Below the pieces are notes generated by a model. That model was given only the letters and a program-made list of their open reading frames with translations, ran no database searches and was not told the DNA's origin. A DNA stretch of 64,000 bases from Flavobacterium flavigenum (GTDB lineage: Bacteria > Bacteroidota > Bacteroidia > Flavobacteriales > Flavobacteriaceae): contig NZ_CP114285.2 in assembly GCF_027111255.2 (NCBI RefSeq), positions 1,426,001 through 1,490,000 on the forward strand, in the 5' to 3' direction. Made by a program: the position numbers and the translations under genes. Position 1 is the stretch's first letter; each line of letters starts with the position of its first letter. This document shows, one piece after another, positions 1-8,300 of the stretch.

Positions 1-951
1 GGGAAACTTAAAGAAGAGGAAAAACAAAAGCTGAATACTATCGAAGATGTTTTAAACCGCAGGGTAATTGGTCAGGACCATTGCATTGCAACAGTTGCAG
101 GATCAATTTTAGAATCAAGATCCGGATTAAGCAAAGCAGGTCAGCCTATTGCTTCTTTCTTTTTCTTAGGGCCAACTGGAACAGGAAAAACAGAACTAGC
201 CAAAAGTCTGGCTGAGTTTCTTTTTCAGGATGAAAATGCGATTATCCGTTTTGACATGTCTGAATTTAAAGAAGAACATTCAGCAGCCTTGCTTTATGGA
301 GCACCTCCGGGATATGTAGGTTATGAAGAAGGCGGACTATTGGTAAATAAAATCAGACAAAAACCGTATTCTATTGTTTTATTTGATGAAATCGAAAAAG
401 CACATGCCTCTGTTTATGATGTATTCCTTCAAATTATGGACGAAGGAAAATTACATGACCGACTTGGAAAAGAAGGCGATTTTTCTAATGCTATTATTCT
501 TTTTACTTCAAACATTGGGTCAGATCATATTGTAGAAACCTTCAATAATGGTCAGATTCCGGGTTCATCTTCGCTAATGGAAATCATGGCAAATTATTTT
601 AGACCCGAATTTTTAGGACGTTTGACAGAAATTGTACCTTTTGCGCCTATCAGCAAAGAAAATGCATTAAAAATATTTGAGATCCACCTCAAAAAAGAGT
701 TTTCTGATTTACTCCAAAATATGAAAATCGAAGTTGAAATTCCAATGGAAACCAAACTTCATCTTGCAGAAAATGGGTATAATGCCAAATATGGTGCAAG
801 ACCTATAAAAAGTATCATTAGAAGTCATTTGCGAAGACCTTTGGCTAAGAAAATAATTTCGGGTGAAGTTAAAGATGGTGATAAAATGATTGTTACTGTA
901 GAAAATGAGGAACTAAAATGGATAAAGGAGAATGTTTTAACTACACTTTAA
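1..951 (+). CDS. ClpB/ClpV-like AAA+ ATPase, C-terminal part (5' end outside window)
   Basis: The reading frame is open from base 1, so the start lies upstream. The visible 316 residues are the second AAA+ module and C-terminal domain of a Clp/Hsp100 unfoldase: VIGQDHC entry motif (about residue 22), Walker A GPTGTGKT (about residues 58-65), pore-loop region GAPPGYVGYEEGG, Walker B IVLFDEIEKAH, sensor 1 LFTSNIG and sensor 2 GARPIK. Such rings thread proteins or disassemble protein structures using ATP. The sequence after the pore loop (GGLLVNKIRQKPYS) departs from housekeeping ClpB, which suggests a specialised paralogue; the TssH/ClpV ATPase of a Bacteroidota type VI secretion system is possible but cannot be tested without the upstream genes. 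Family assignment is secure, subfamily is not. Confidence 0.9.
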   Translation, partial: GKLKEEEKQKLNTIEDVLNRRVIGQDHCIATVAGSILESRSGLSKAGQPIASFFFLGPTGTGKTELAKSLAEFLFQDENAIIRFDMSEFKEEHSAALLYGAPPGYVGYEEGGLLVNKIRQKPYSIVLFDEIEKAHASVYDVFLQIMDEGKLHDRLGKEGDFSNAIILFTSNIGSDHIVETFNNGQIPGSSSLMEIMANYFRPEFLGRLTEIVPFAPISKENALKIFEIHLKKEFSDLLQNMKIEVEIPMETKLHLAENGYNAKYGARPIKSIIRSHLRRPLAKKIISGEVKDGDKMIVTVENEELKWIKENVLTTL

Positions 952-1306
952 ATAATTTCAAAATTGCTTATTCAATTTCTTACATGTATTAATCCTAATT
1001 GATGAGACTTAACATCCTCATTTTGAGCCAAGCGTTTAATTTATTTACAATTCATTAACTAATTTATATTGGTAAGTGATTTAGTAAAAGCCCACAAAAA
1101 GATGTAATTTCTAAAATGTACTAAAAGTTTAGAAAGTTTTATAGTTCTTGTTACCACAGTGAGCCCGAGATTGTCTCGGGCTTATCTTTTTATTATTATA
1201 TCTATTATATTTGATAAATTTGGTAACAAAAGGAGTATCATCTTATAAATAACTTTGTCCTGTTCGTCTTATTTTTGAATTACTAACAATAAAAAGATGA
1301 AATTAT
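952..1306. other. Intergenic region, no gene seen except a terminator
   Basis: There is no convincing ORF. The only clear structure is the GC-rich hairpin at 1162-1182, about 210 bases past the ATPase stop. The long distance leaves room for a small transcript ending there, but no promoter or conserved RNA was recognised. Confidence 0.5.
1162..1191 (+). terminator. Intrinsic terminator
   Basis: A perfect 9-bp stem AGCCCGAGA / TCTCGGGCT with loop TTG is followed by TATCTTTTT. The T-rich tail is only on the plus side, so it ends plus-strand transcription, presumably from the ATPase gene. Confidence 0.85.
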
Positions 1307-1486
1307 ATGAACTCCATTTTTAAAAAAAATCAGGAAGTACGCCAAGAGTTTGGCGGGCCTGTTATGAAGGTAATTGGTTTTGAACCTGAACTGATTGAAA
1401 ATATTATTACCCAATGGGAAGATGAAGAAGGGACTATTATTACCGGAAAATTTATGGAGTCTGTGCTTGTACCGGCAGCTGAGTAA
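1307..1486 (+). CDS. Small YodC-like (DUF2158-like) protein, 59 aa
   Basis: A 59-codon ORF starting MNSIFKKNQEV and ending SVLVPAAE. The pattern GGPVMKVIG ... TQWEDEEG ... GKFMESVLVP resembles the small DUF2158/YodC fold (GGPxMxV, then an aromatic-acidic pair, then FxxxxL), proteins of about 60 residues with unknown function. An overlapping ATG at 1297 opens only eight codons and is not used. The gene stands alone, convergent with the LexA-like repressor. The protein-like composition and motif support it as real; the family link is by eye. Confidence 0.6.
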   Translation: MNSIFKKNQEVRQEFGGPVMKVIGFEPELIENIITQWEDEEGTIITGKFMESVLVPAAE

Positions 1487-1518
1487 CCCGAAATAAAATT
1501 CTGCTTTACATCATCTGC

Positions 1519-2286
1519 TTAACCTTTATTCTTCCGTATTTGGTTTACTTCTCTCTTTACATCTAAAATCAATTCTTTCAGGTCCTGAATTTCATTTAAT
1601 TCCTGCTTTTTATCTGTACGCCCTATATTGCAGCGGTATTCCCAGATTTCGATAATATCTGAAAGCCTGACTTCATAATTGGGATAGAAATTATTGTCTG
1701 ATTCTAACACCAAAGCATTTTTTTTATTTTTATTGAGACGTTTGTACACCATCCCTTCATTTTTAGTAATGAGTATATACGTTTTGCCATCCTGCACATC
1801 TCCCAGCCTTTCTACATAACGTCCTACAATAATACTTCCGTCTTCGTGCGGCGGCATTGAATCTCCTTCGACAGGAAAGCCTCTGTGTTTGCCTGGCCCG
1901 AGAAAAGGAAGCGAAATCTGCTGAAGGCTTTCAATATATTCCGGGTCTGCGTATCCATTAAGATAGCCTGCTTTTACTTTTTGCGTTACGATTTCGATAA
2001 AATTTTCCCCTCCATGATCTACAAGAATCGGCAAGACCAATCTGTTGCTTTCGAGTTTCAGTAACTGCTGCATATCGATTTTTCGGATATCGACCGAAAG
2101 CAGTAAATCAATACTCATGTGATAATAGCGGGCTATTTTCTTTAAAATTTCATAAGGAGCCTCAGAAGTACCATCCTCGTATTTTACATACCTGCCTCTG
2201 GTAATCTGAAGATTCTCTGCTAATTTTTCCTGCGAGATTTTTTGCCTAACCCTTAAAACCCTGATGTTATCTGAAAATAAGGACAT
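1519..2286 (-). CDS. LexA-like repressor (XRE helix-turn-helix plus S24 peptidase domain)
   Basis: The 255-residue protein has an N-terminal XRE-type helix-turn-helix (about residues 5-62, LRVRQKISQEKLAENLQI) and a C-terminal S24/LexA-type domain. The catalytic serine is in VEGDSMPPH and the likely lysine partner in VYKRLN, the dyad used for RecA-stimulated self-cleavage in LexA and phage repressors. The last 35 residues form a charged, probably coiled-coil tail not found in LexA. It is divergent from the alkB-like gene with 80 bases between the starts, so it probably controls that DNA-repair gene and itself. Whether it autocleaves is inferred from the dyad only. Confidence 0.85.
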   Translation of the reverse strand: MSLFSDNIRVLRVRQKISQEKLAENLQITRGRYVKYEDGTSEAPYEILKKIARYYHMSIDLLLSVDIRKIDMQQLLKLESNRLVLPILVDHGGENFIEIVTQKVKAGYLNGYADPEYIESLQQISLPFLGPGKHRGFPVEGDSMPPHEDGSIIVGRYVERLGDVQDGKTYILITKNEGMVYKRLNKNKKNALVLESDNNFYPNYEVRLSDIIEIWEYRCNIGRTDKKQELNEIQDLKELILDVKREVNQIRKNKG

Positions 2287-2295
2287 ATTTTATTT

Positions 2296-2310
2296 GTTAC
2301 AATTTATAAC
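2296..2310. promoter_or_regulatory. Candidate operator between repressor and alkB
   Basis: The 15-bp imperfect palindrome GTTACAATTTATAAC matches its reverse complement at 12 of 15 positions. It lies just before the repressor start, and TTGTTAC recurs as a direct repeat at 2294-2300 and 2328-2334. The position suits autoregulation by the adjacent LexA-like protein. Not tested. Confidence 0.4.
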
Positions 2311-2312
2311 CA

Positions 2313-2320
2313 CAAATATA
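2313..2320 (-). promoter_or_regulatory. Bacteroidota -7 box for the LexA-like repressor
   Basis: The minus strand reads TATATTTG, an exact TAnnTTTG match, 27 bases before the repressor ATG. No TTG was found at the expected -33 spacing. Confidence 0.5.
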
Positions 2321-2343
2321 GAAAAAATTGTTACTATCTGTGT

Positions 2344-2351
2344 TAATTTTG
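2344..2351 (+). promoter_or_regulatory. Bacteroidota -7 box for alkB
   Basis: TAATTTTG matches TAnnTTTG exactly and lies 15 bases before the chosen ATG at 2367. It falls inside the longer ORF that would begin at 2328, which argues against that upstream start. Confidence 0.55.
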
Positions 2352-2366
2352 TATCTTCCAAAAACA

Positions 2367-2990
2367 ATGAAAATGACGCTTTTCAATGATACCGAATTGT
2401 TTTCGAGCGGTACAGGAGGTAAAAAACAGTTTGAAGTTCCTGATGCTGACCTGCTTTTAATCGACAATTTTTTTTCGAAAGAAGAGTCTGATTATTATTA
2501 CACTACCTTACTTCATCAAACGCAGTGGCATGAATATGATATGCCTATGTATGATAAAATAGTTACCGCCCCCAGAATGATTTCGTGGTACAGTGACACC
2601 AATTTAGACGGAAACGAATCCAGTCAAAGCTGGCCGGCTGAACTGCAAGTAATCAGAGAGCGTGTAGAAAAAGAAACCCATATACAATTTAATGCGGTCC
2701 TGCTTAACCTTTATCGAAACGGAAAAGACGGTGTGGGATGGCATAGCGACAAGACAAAAAGCAGCAACAAGGACATGGATATTGCCTCTGTTACCTTTGG
2801 AGAAACCAGAATGTTCAGGCTGAGACACAAGTTTAGAAAAGAGGTTCCGCAAATTGAGATTCCGCTGCATCATGGCACATTTTTACTAATGGCAGGCGCT
2901 ACAAACAGTTTCTGGCAGCATCAGGTTCCTAAAACCTCCCGTGATGTGCTACCGAGAATTAACCTTACTTTTAGGAGGACTATGAAATAG
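2367..2990 (+). CDS. alkB: AlkB-like alpha-ketoglutarate-dependent dioxygenase
   Basis: The predicted 207-residue Fe(II)/2-oxoglutarate dioxygenase of the AlkB family repairs alkylated bases by oxidative demethylation. The metal-binding HxD is in VGWHSDKT, the distal histidine in SFWQHQVP, and the 2-oxoglutarate-binding arginines in the C-terminal RINLTFRR. The NLYRNGKDGVGWHSD signature is typical of AlkB homologues. I take the ATG at 2367 because a promoter box overlaps the extra N-terminal codons of the longer frame. It is divergent from a LexA-like repressor, suggesting damage-inducible expression. Confidence 0.9.
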   Translation: MKMTLFNDTELFSSGTGGKKQFEVPDADLLLIDNFFSKEESDYYYTTLLHQTQWHEYDMPMYDKIVTAPRMISWYSDTNLDGNESSQSWPAELQVIRERVEKETHIQFNAVLLNLYRNGKDGVGWHSDKTKSSNKDMDIASVTFGETRMFRLRHKFRKEVPQIEIPLHHGTFLLMAGATNSFWQHQVPKTSRDVLPRINLTFRRTMK

Positions 2991-3534
2991 TGTCCCCTTA
3001 ATGTCAGTAATTTTCGGTATCCATTTTAGAAAATCGTTAGCTCTTTAACATGCCCCCGATCTACGAAATGTCCTCATGAAAACTTCAGTTTTGCTGAACA
3101 TTTCCGACTTTGCGTATTTTTATGCTATCAACTTAAAATCTCTTAAAAATATCAAACCTTTTACTAAATACTTTATGATGATATAGCAATACTGTATATT
3201 TATCAAAAACTTTAAAATAACAGAAAGCATATGCCTTTACTGATAGAAGTTTAGGCTAAAAGTTAAAAACTATTGAGAGGTCTTGGATTCTTATGAAATT
3301 TTAAATGAGGTAAAGTCGGAGACGTATACTCAGAAAGGAGAACCTCGAATGAGTTGGATAGCTAACACTTAAATCATTAATTTAACTGAAGTGATAGTGA
3401 TTTTTGTATCAACGACATTACAAGACAGAGTTTGGATAGATTTTACAACTAAGTATGTTATAATTAAAGTTAGTTGAGTAAAATATGAAAAAAACATTTT
3501 TTAAGAAAGTACAAATAGCAGAACAACCTGAAGA
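2991..3534. other. Gene-poor region with a coding-like remnant
   Basis: No intact gene. In the plus frame at 3277-3372 a 31-codon stretch (reading EVLDSYEILNEVKSET and ending MSWIANT) is bounded directly upstream by TGA and downstream by TAA. Its composition is protein-like, so it may be the tail of a decayed gene. The rest shows nothing recognisable. Confidence 0.4.
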
Positions 3535-3993
3535 ATGAAAAAAATATTGTGTTACGTTACATTAGTTTTTTCCTTTGGCGGACTTATTTCTGAATCAATG
3601 AATGACTTTATGAATCTTAAATTGATTTATTATAATTTACATCCGGACAAATACTATGAAAAAGATAAATTATATATTTCTAAAAAAGAAGAAAACAATT
3701 CTACAAGTTCTAGCGGATCAAATTCATGGTATTATGGTACCCTAGAAAAACATCAAAAAAAAGATAATATCTATTATAGCAGATCCTATTTGAAACAAAA
3801 TACATTGTCAGATTCTAAAGGCGAATATTTAAAAGTATGGTACTGTAAGAAAGTACAAAAAATGATTTTAAGAGAGGACGATAAATTGAGCCCAAAAATT
3901 TATTTTAGCGGTATAATTGTCTATGCTTTAATCATAATGATAATTCCGTGCTTAATCACTGTAACAAAAAAAAGTAAAAAAACGAAAAAATAA
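3535..3993 (+). CDS. Hypothetical membrane protein, 152 aa
   Basis: Not recognised. The N-terminus (MKKILCYVTLVFSFGGLIS) is hydrophobic and could be a signal anchor. Residues about 25-120 are polar, with a Ser/Asn-rich loop (about 55-64) and many Tyr and Lys. A second hydrophobic span lies at about 123-145 (IVYALIIMIIPCLITV), followed by a lysine-rich tail KKSKKTKK that predicts a cytoplasmic C-terminus. The two-helix layout with an outside domain recalls DUF3592-type proteins, but this is only a resemblance. It is a single gene in a gene-poor, AT-rich stretch, consistent with an accessory gene. Confidence 0.6.
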   Translation: MKKILCYVTLVFSFGGLISESMNDFMNLKLIYYNLHPDKYYEKDKLYISKKEENNSTSSSGSNSWYYGTLEKHQKKDNIYYSRSYLKQNTLSDSKGEYLKVWYCKKVQKMILREDDKLSPKIYFSGIIVYALIIMIIPCLITVTKKSKKTKK

Positions 3994-4455
3994 ACTTTCA
4001 ATAGCCTATATTATTTGCAATAACAATTAAATTATTTTCACAAAACCCCGATTGTTCGGATATGTACTAAATTTCTCTGTTTGATAGTTCGGAATTACAT
4101 TCTATGACTATAAAGTTGAGCAAATTCGATAGCGCAGATCTACACAACGATAGTACAAAATTATTTCGTCAATTCCCTATCTTAAATATCTAAAAATGAG
4201 CAATCAATCATATATTGTATTGAAGGTGAGAAACATGACAGAAATAATATTTATCCATGGTGTTTTTGAAAAAATCTGAATTTGCGCTTTTTTATGTCCT
4301 TGATAATCTCTTAAAGTCTCCGGGCTTTTTACCTAAAATCCTGTTTATAGCACGATTAATTTTGTTATTGTTGGCTTTGCGGAAACATATTACAAATCTC
4401 CTAATAATACATATTAGAAAAATCAAAAGGATTTAAAAATGGCTTGCCATAATGA
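3994..4455. other. Intergenic region, possible remnant only
   Basis: No intact gene. On the minus strand (stop at 4292-4294, open upstream to about 4415) a short frame reads INRAINRILGKKPGDFKRL, vaguely like the tail of an AraC-type regulator. It is too short to call. Confidence 0.3.
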
Positions 4456-5373
4456 TTACTCGAAACCTTTTCCTAATCTGTAATTTAACACTAATCCAAA
4501 GTTATCCGGGATCACAACATTATCAATTGCTTTGTTGTACGTACAGATAACCCTGAAGTTATCTGAAATATGAAACCCGGCCAGAAAGTTCAGTGCATTT
4601 GAAGTTCTATAGCCGCCGCCAAATTCTACTTTATTTTTGTAATTGATTAAAAGATTTAAGTCGGCCTGAAACGGTGCTCCTTCTACATATTTGAATAAAA
4701 CACTAGGATTGACGAGTACTTCTTCAAAACGGTTTGTAAAAAACTTATAGCCAAAATAACTGTAATACACGTTTTTTAGGTTGGTATTATTATTCGAATT
4801 AAAAGCAGAATTTAATAAATTTGGCGCCGACAATCCGAAATAAATGTGGTCGCGGTTATATAAAAACCCTACTCCAAAAGCAGGTGTAAAACTGTTTATG
4901 TTTTCCTGAAATTCAGGGTCATTTTCGATTCCAAGTTTGGTTAAGTTTTCATTGTATAGCATTCCTCCTGCTGTAACTCCAAATGAAATAATATTAGGAT
5001 CGTATGCCCACCATTTTCCGTATTTATAATCAGAATCATAATAAATTTTATACGAATAAGATGTAAAGAAACTGGTCGTATTGGTTACGCCTATTTCGTC
5101 GTAAGAAATTCCTGCTGCCAAACCAATTTTCTCTCCCCAGGTTAATTTATTTATGGAGAGGTCAAAATTCTTTGGACTTCCTTCTATTGAATTGAAATAT
5201 CCATTTGTGGTCATAACCATATCGATATTATTGTAATATCCGGCGTGGGCAGGATTTATAAGAACGGCATTATAATTATAACTTGAAAAAGCAGGGGTCT
5301 GCTGCCCGGAAGCACTTTCTAAAATAACGATTGTGATAAAAAAGGCTAAGATTATATTGATTTTACTTTTCAT
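4456..5373 (-). CDS. PorP/SprF family type IX secretion outer-membrane protein
   Basis: The 305-residue predicted beta-barrel outer-membrane protein has a signal peptide (residues 1-23, ending SASGQ) and the family start QTPAFSSYNYNAVLINPAHAGYY. In gliding Bacteroidota SprF-type proteins are needed for secretion or surface attachment of a specific partner adhesin. Here the start lies only three bases after the stop of the giant T9SS protein, so the two are surely one transcription unit and form a partner pair. The C-terminus (NYRLGKGFE) fits a final barrel strand. Confidence 0.9.
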   Translation of the reverse strand: MKSKINIILAFFITIVILESASGQQTPAFSSYNYNAVLINPAHAGYYNNIDMVMTTNGYFNSIEGSPKNFDLSINKLTWGEKIGLAAGISYDEIGVTNTTSFFTSYSYKIYYDSDYKYGKWWAYDPNIISFGVTAGGMLYNENLTKLGIENDPEFQENINSFTPAFGVGFLYNRDHIYFGLSAPNLLNSAFNSNNNTNLKNVYYSYFGYKFFTNRFEEVLVNPSVLFKYVEGAPFQADLNLLINYKNKVEFGGGYRTSNALNFLAGFHISDNFRVICTYNKAIDNVVIPDNFGLVLNYRLGKGFE

Positions 5374-5376
5374 GAA

Positions 5377-8300
5377 TTAACGTTTTAAAACAAGATATCC
5401 CTTGGTTTTCTTAAAGTGATTGGGCTGTTCTGTGCGGATTTCAAAGAAATAAGTACCTTCTGGCAGTTGATTGGCGCCCAGATTTCGGCTTTTATTCGCG
5501 ATTCCGGCAAACACGTTTGTTGTATTATTGTAGTTTTTGGTCTGGAAAACCAAATCGCCCCAGCGGTTGTAAATCAAGACCTCATTGTTGGGGTATTCTG
5601 TTATATCGTCGATTTCCCAGAAATCATTTATGCCGTCACCGTTTGGCGAAAAGCCATATTTTGTTTCGTCTTTTTCTAAAGGAATAACCGTTATGGTAAT
5701 ATAATCCTCTACCTTACAGCCTTTCGAATTTGTAAAAACTACTTTATAAGTGGTGGTTTCTGAAGGTTTTGCAATTGGATTTTCGGTTTTAGTAGTATTC
5801 AATCCCGTTGCAGGCGACCAGGAAAAAGTTCCTTTTTCTAATGCCAAAGCATACAGCTGCACTGTTTCGCCTTCATTTACCTGTACATCATCACCCGCAT
5901 CCACTAACACCGGATCCTTAAACAACTGAAAAGAACAATTTGCACTGTTATTGTTTTTATCTGAAACTTCTATGGTAATTGTCATTCCATCAGAAAATGC
6001 AGTTCCGGAAATGGGTGTCTGTTTGATGATTGGATTGGGATCCGTATTGTCTGTCGCAAAAATCATTTTGGTATAATCTGGAACCGTGCTTACACTGCAC
6101 TCCAATACCTGATCTGTAATACATGAAAAAACTGGTGCTTCAGTATCTTGTATAATGTAGATCTTAAATGAACAAAGTGCAGGATTTCCGCTGTTATCAG
6201 AAACAGTCATAGTTACGGTCATTCCATCAGTAACATTTGTTCCGGCAATTGGTGTTTGGGTTACCGTTAAATTCGAATCGCAGTTATCGGTCGCAAATAT
6301 CATTGATCGATAATCTGGCAAAACAGTTCCAAAAGCTAAATTTTGATCTGCAATACAGGTAATTAATGGCGCTGTTACATCTGCAGCCATATTTACTTTA
6401 AAACTACAATAAGATGTATTGCCAGATGCGTCTTTAGCAGTTAAAGTAACGGTCATTCCATCTGTAAAAACACTTCCCAGAGAAGGGCTTTGTGTAATTA
6501 TTGGCGAGGAATCGCAATTATCATTTGCTGAAACTAAAGGCGTATAATCCGGAATTATGCTGCCACATGATAATGTCTGATCCCCAATGCAGGTAATTAC
6601 AGGCGAAGTTGTATCTGCGGAAGTGTTTACTTTAAAACTACACATTGAACTATTATTCGAAACATCTTTGGCTGTAATGGTAATGGTCATTCCGTTTGTA
6701 AAAGCAGTTCCCGCAATTGGACTTTGTGTGAGCAACGGTGAAGCGTCGCAATTATCAGTTACCGGGATTAAAGCTGTATAATCCGGAATTGTACTGCCAC
6801 ATACTAATGTCTGATCTCCAATGCAGGTAATTACAGGTGCAGTCGTATCTGCGGAAGCGTTAACTTTAAAACTACAAGTTGACGTATTATTCGAAACATC
6901 TTTGGCTGTAATGGTAATGTTCATTCCGTTTGTAAAAGCAGTTCCCGCAATTGGACTTTGTGTGAGTACCGGCGAAGCATCACAATTATCAGTTACCGGG
7001 ATTAAAGCTGTATAATCCGGAATTGTACTGCCACATACTAATGTCTGATCTCCGATGCAGGTAATTACAGGTGCAGTCGTATCTGCGGAAGCGTTAACTT
7101 TAAAACTGCAAGTTGACGTATTATCCGAAACATCTTTGGCTGTAATGGTTACTGTCATTCCAGGTGTAAAAGCACTTCCTACAATTGGATTTTGCGTATA
7201 TGTAATGGTTCCCAGACAATTATCTGTGGCAGAAATTAAACTCCTGTAATCCGGTAATACGCTTCCGCAAGCTAAGTTTTGATCTGTAATACAAGTAATA
7301 ACTGGAGGTGTAAGATCTGGTGTAGCTAAATGTACATTAAAACTGCAGGTATCAAAATTTCCTGATTCATCTGTATATTTAATTTTAATTAAAATTCCGT
7401 CATAAAATGGAGTTCCTGGTGCGGGTGTTATTTCGTAATGTACATTTTGACTGCAATTATCGCCCAGATTCATCATTGGATCTATTGCATAATTCGGAAT
7501 AACGTCTCCACAGTTTAAAGTCACATTTGAAGGACATGTAAATGTTGGAGGAGTTGTATCTGGTCCTGAAACGTTTATAATAATACTGCAATTGCTCACA
7601 TTTCCCGCTTTATCTTTGGCTGAGAAGTCAATCTGCATTCCGTCAAAAAAGGTTGATCCTGGTCCCGGATATTGTGTAAGCTCTATATCACCGGCCGTGT
7701 CATCTGTTACCGTCAATAAATTAAAATAATCGGGAACGAGCGAACCACAAGCTAAGAGCTGATTTCCCGGACAGATTAATACGGGTGCCAGGTCTGCGTT
7801 TGCCGCTATTGTAAAGGTGCATGTTTGTTCATTCGTACTGCTGTCTGTTGCTTTTAAAATTATCGTTTGTATACCTCCTGTATACACCGTTCCAGGTACT
7901 GGACTTTGTGTTATTACGGGACTATTATCGCAATTGTCAGTTACAGTAAGAGTTGTTTTATAATCCGGAATTGCATCCCCAATGGCAAGAATTTTATTTG
8001 TAGGGCAATTGCTAAAAACAGGTTTTTCTGTATCAGCAATCACAGCTTTCCCATATATAACATAGGCTTTTCCGGGGTCTTCGTTTATTTTGATCGATTC
8101 AAATGGCGAGTAATATTTATTGTTTCCAATAATAATATCATCAAATCCGTCATTATTAATGTCACCTGCAAAACCTGATGCCGTTTTATATGGATAAAAT
8201 CCAAGATTAATCTTTAATCCGTCTTTAGGTGTAATAGTAGAAAGATTAACATTATTAGTCCAGGTATTTTTACCATACAAAAGATACACTGTACCATCAT

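Noticed and set aside
4292..4415. AraC-like C-terminal fragment on the minus strand
   Set aside because: Only about 40 residues of weak resemblance (INRAINRILGKKPGDF); too short to call a pseudogene.
6587..7249. Three plus-strand 64-codon ORFs in register
   Set aside because: They are antisense shadows of the 234-bp repeats in the giant T9SS protein, repeating only because the repeats do.
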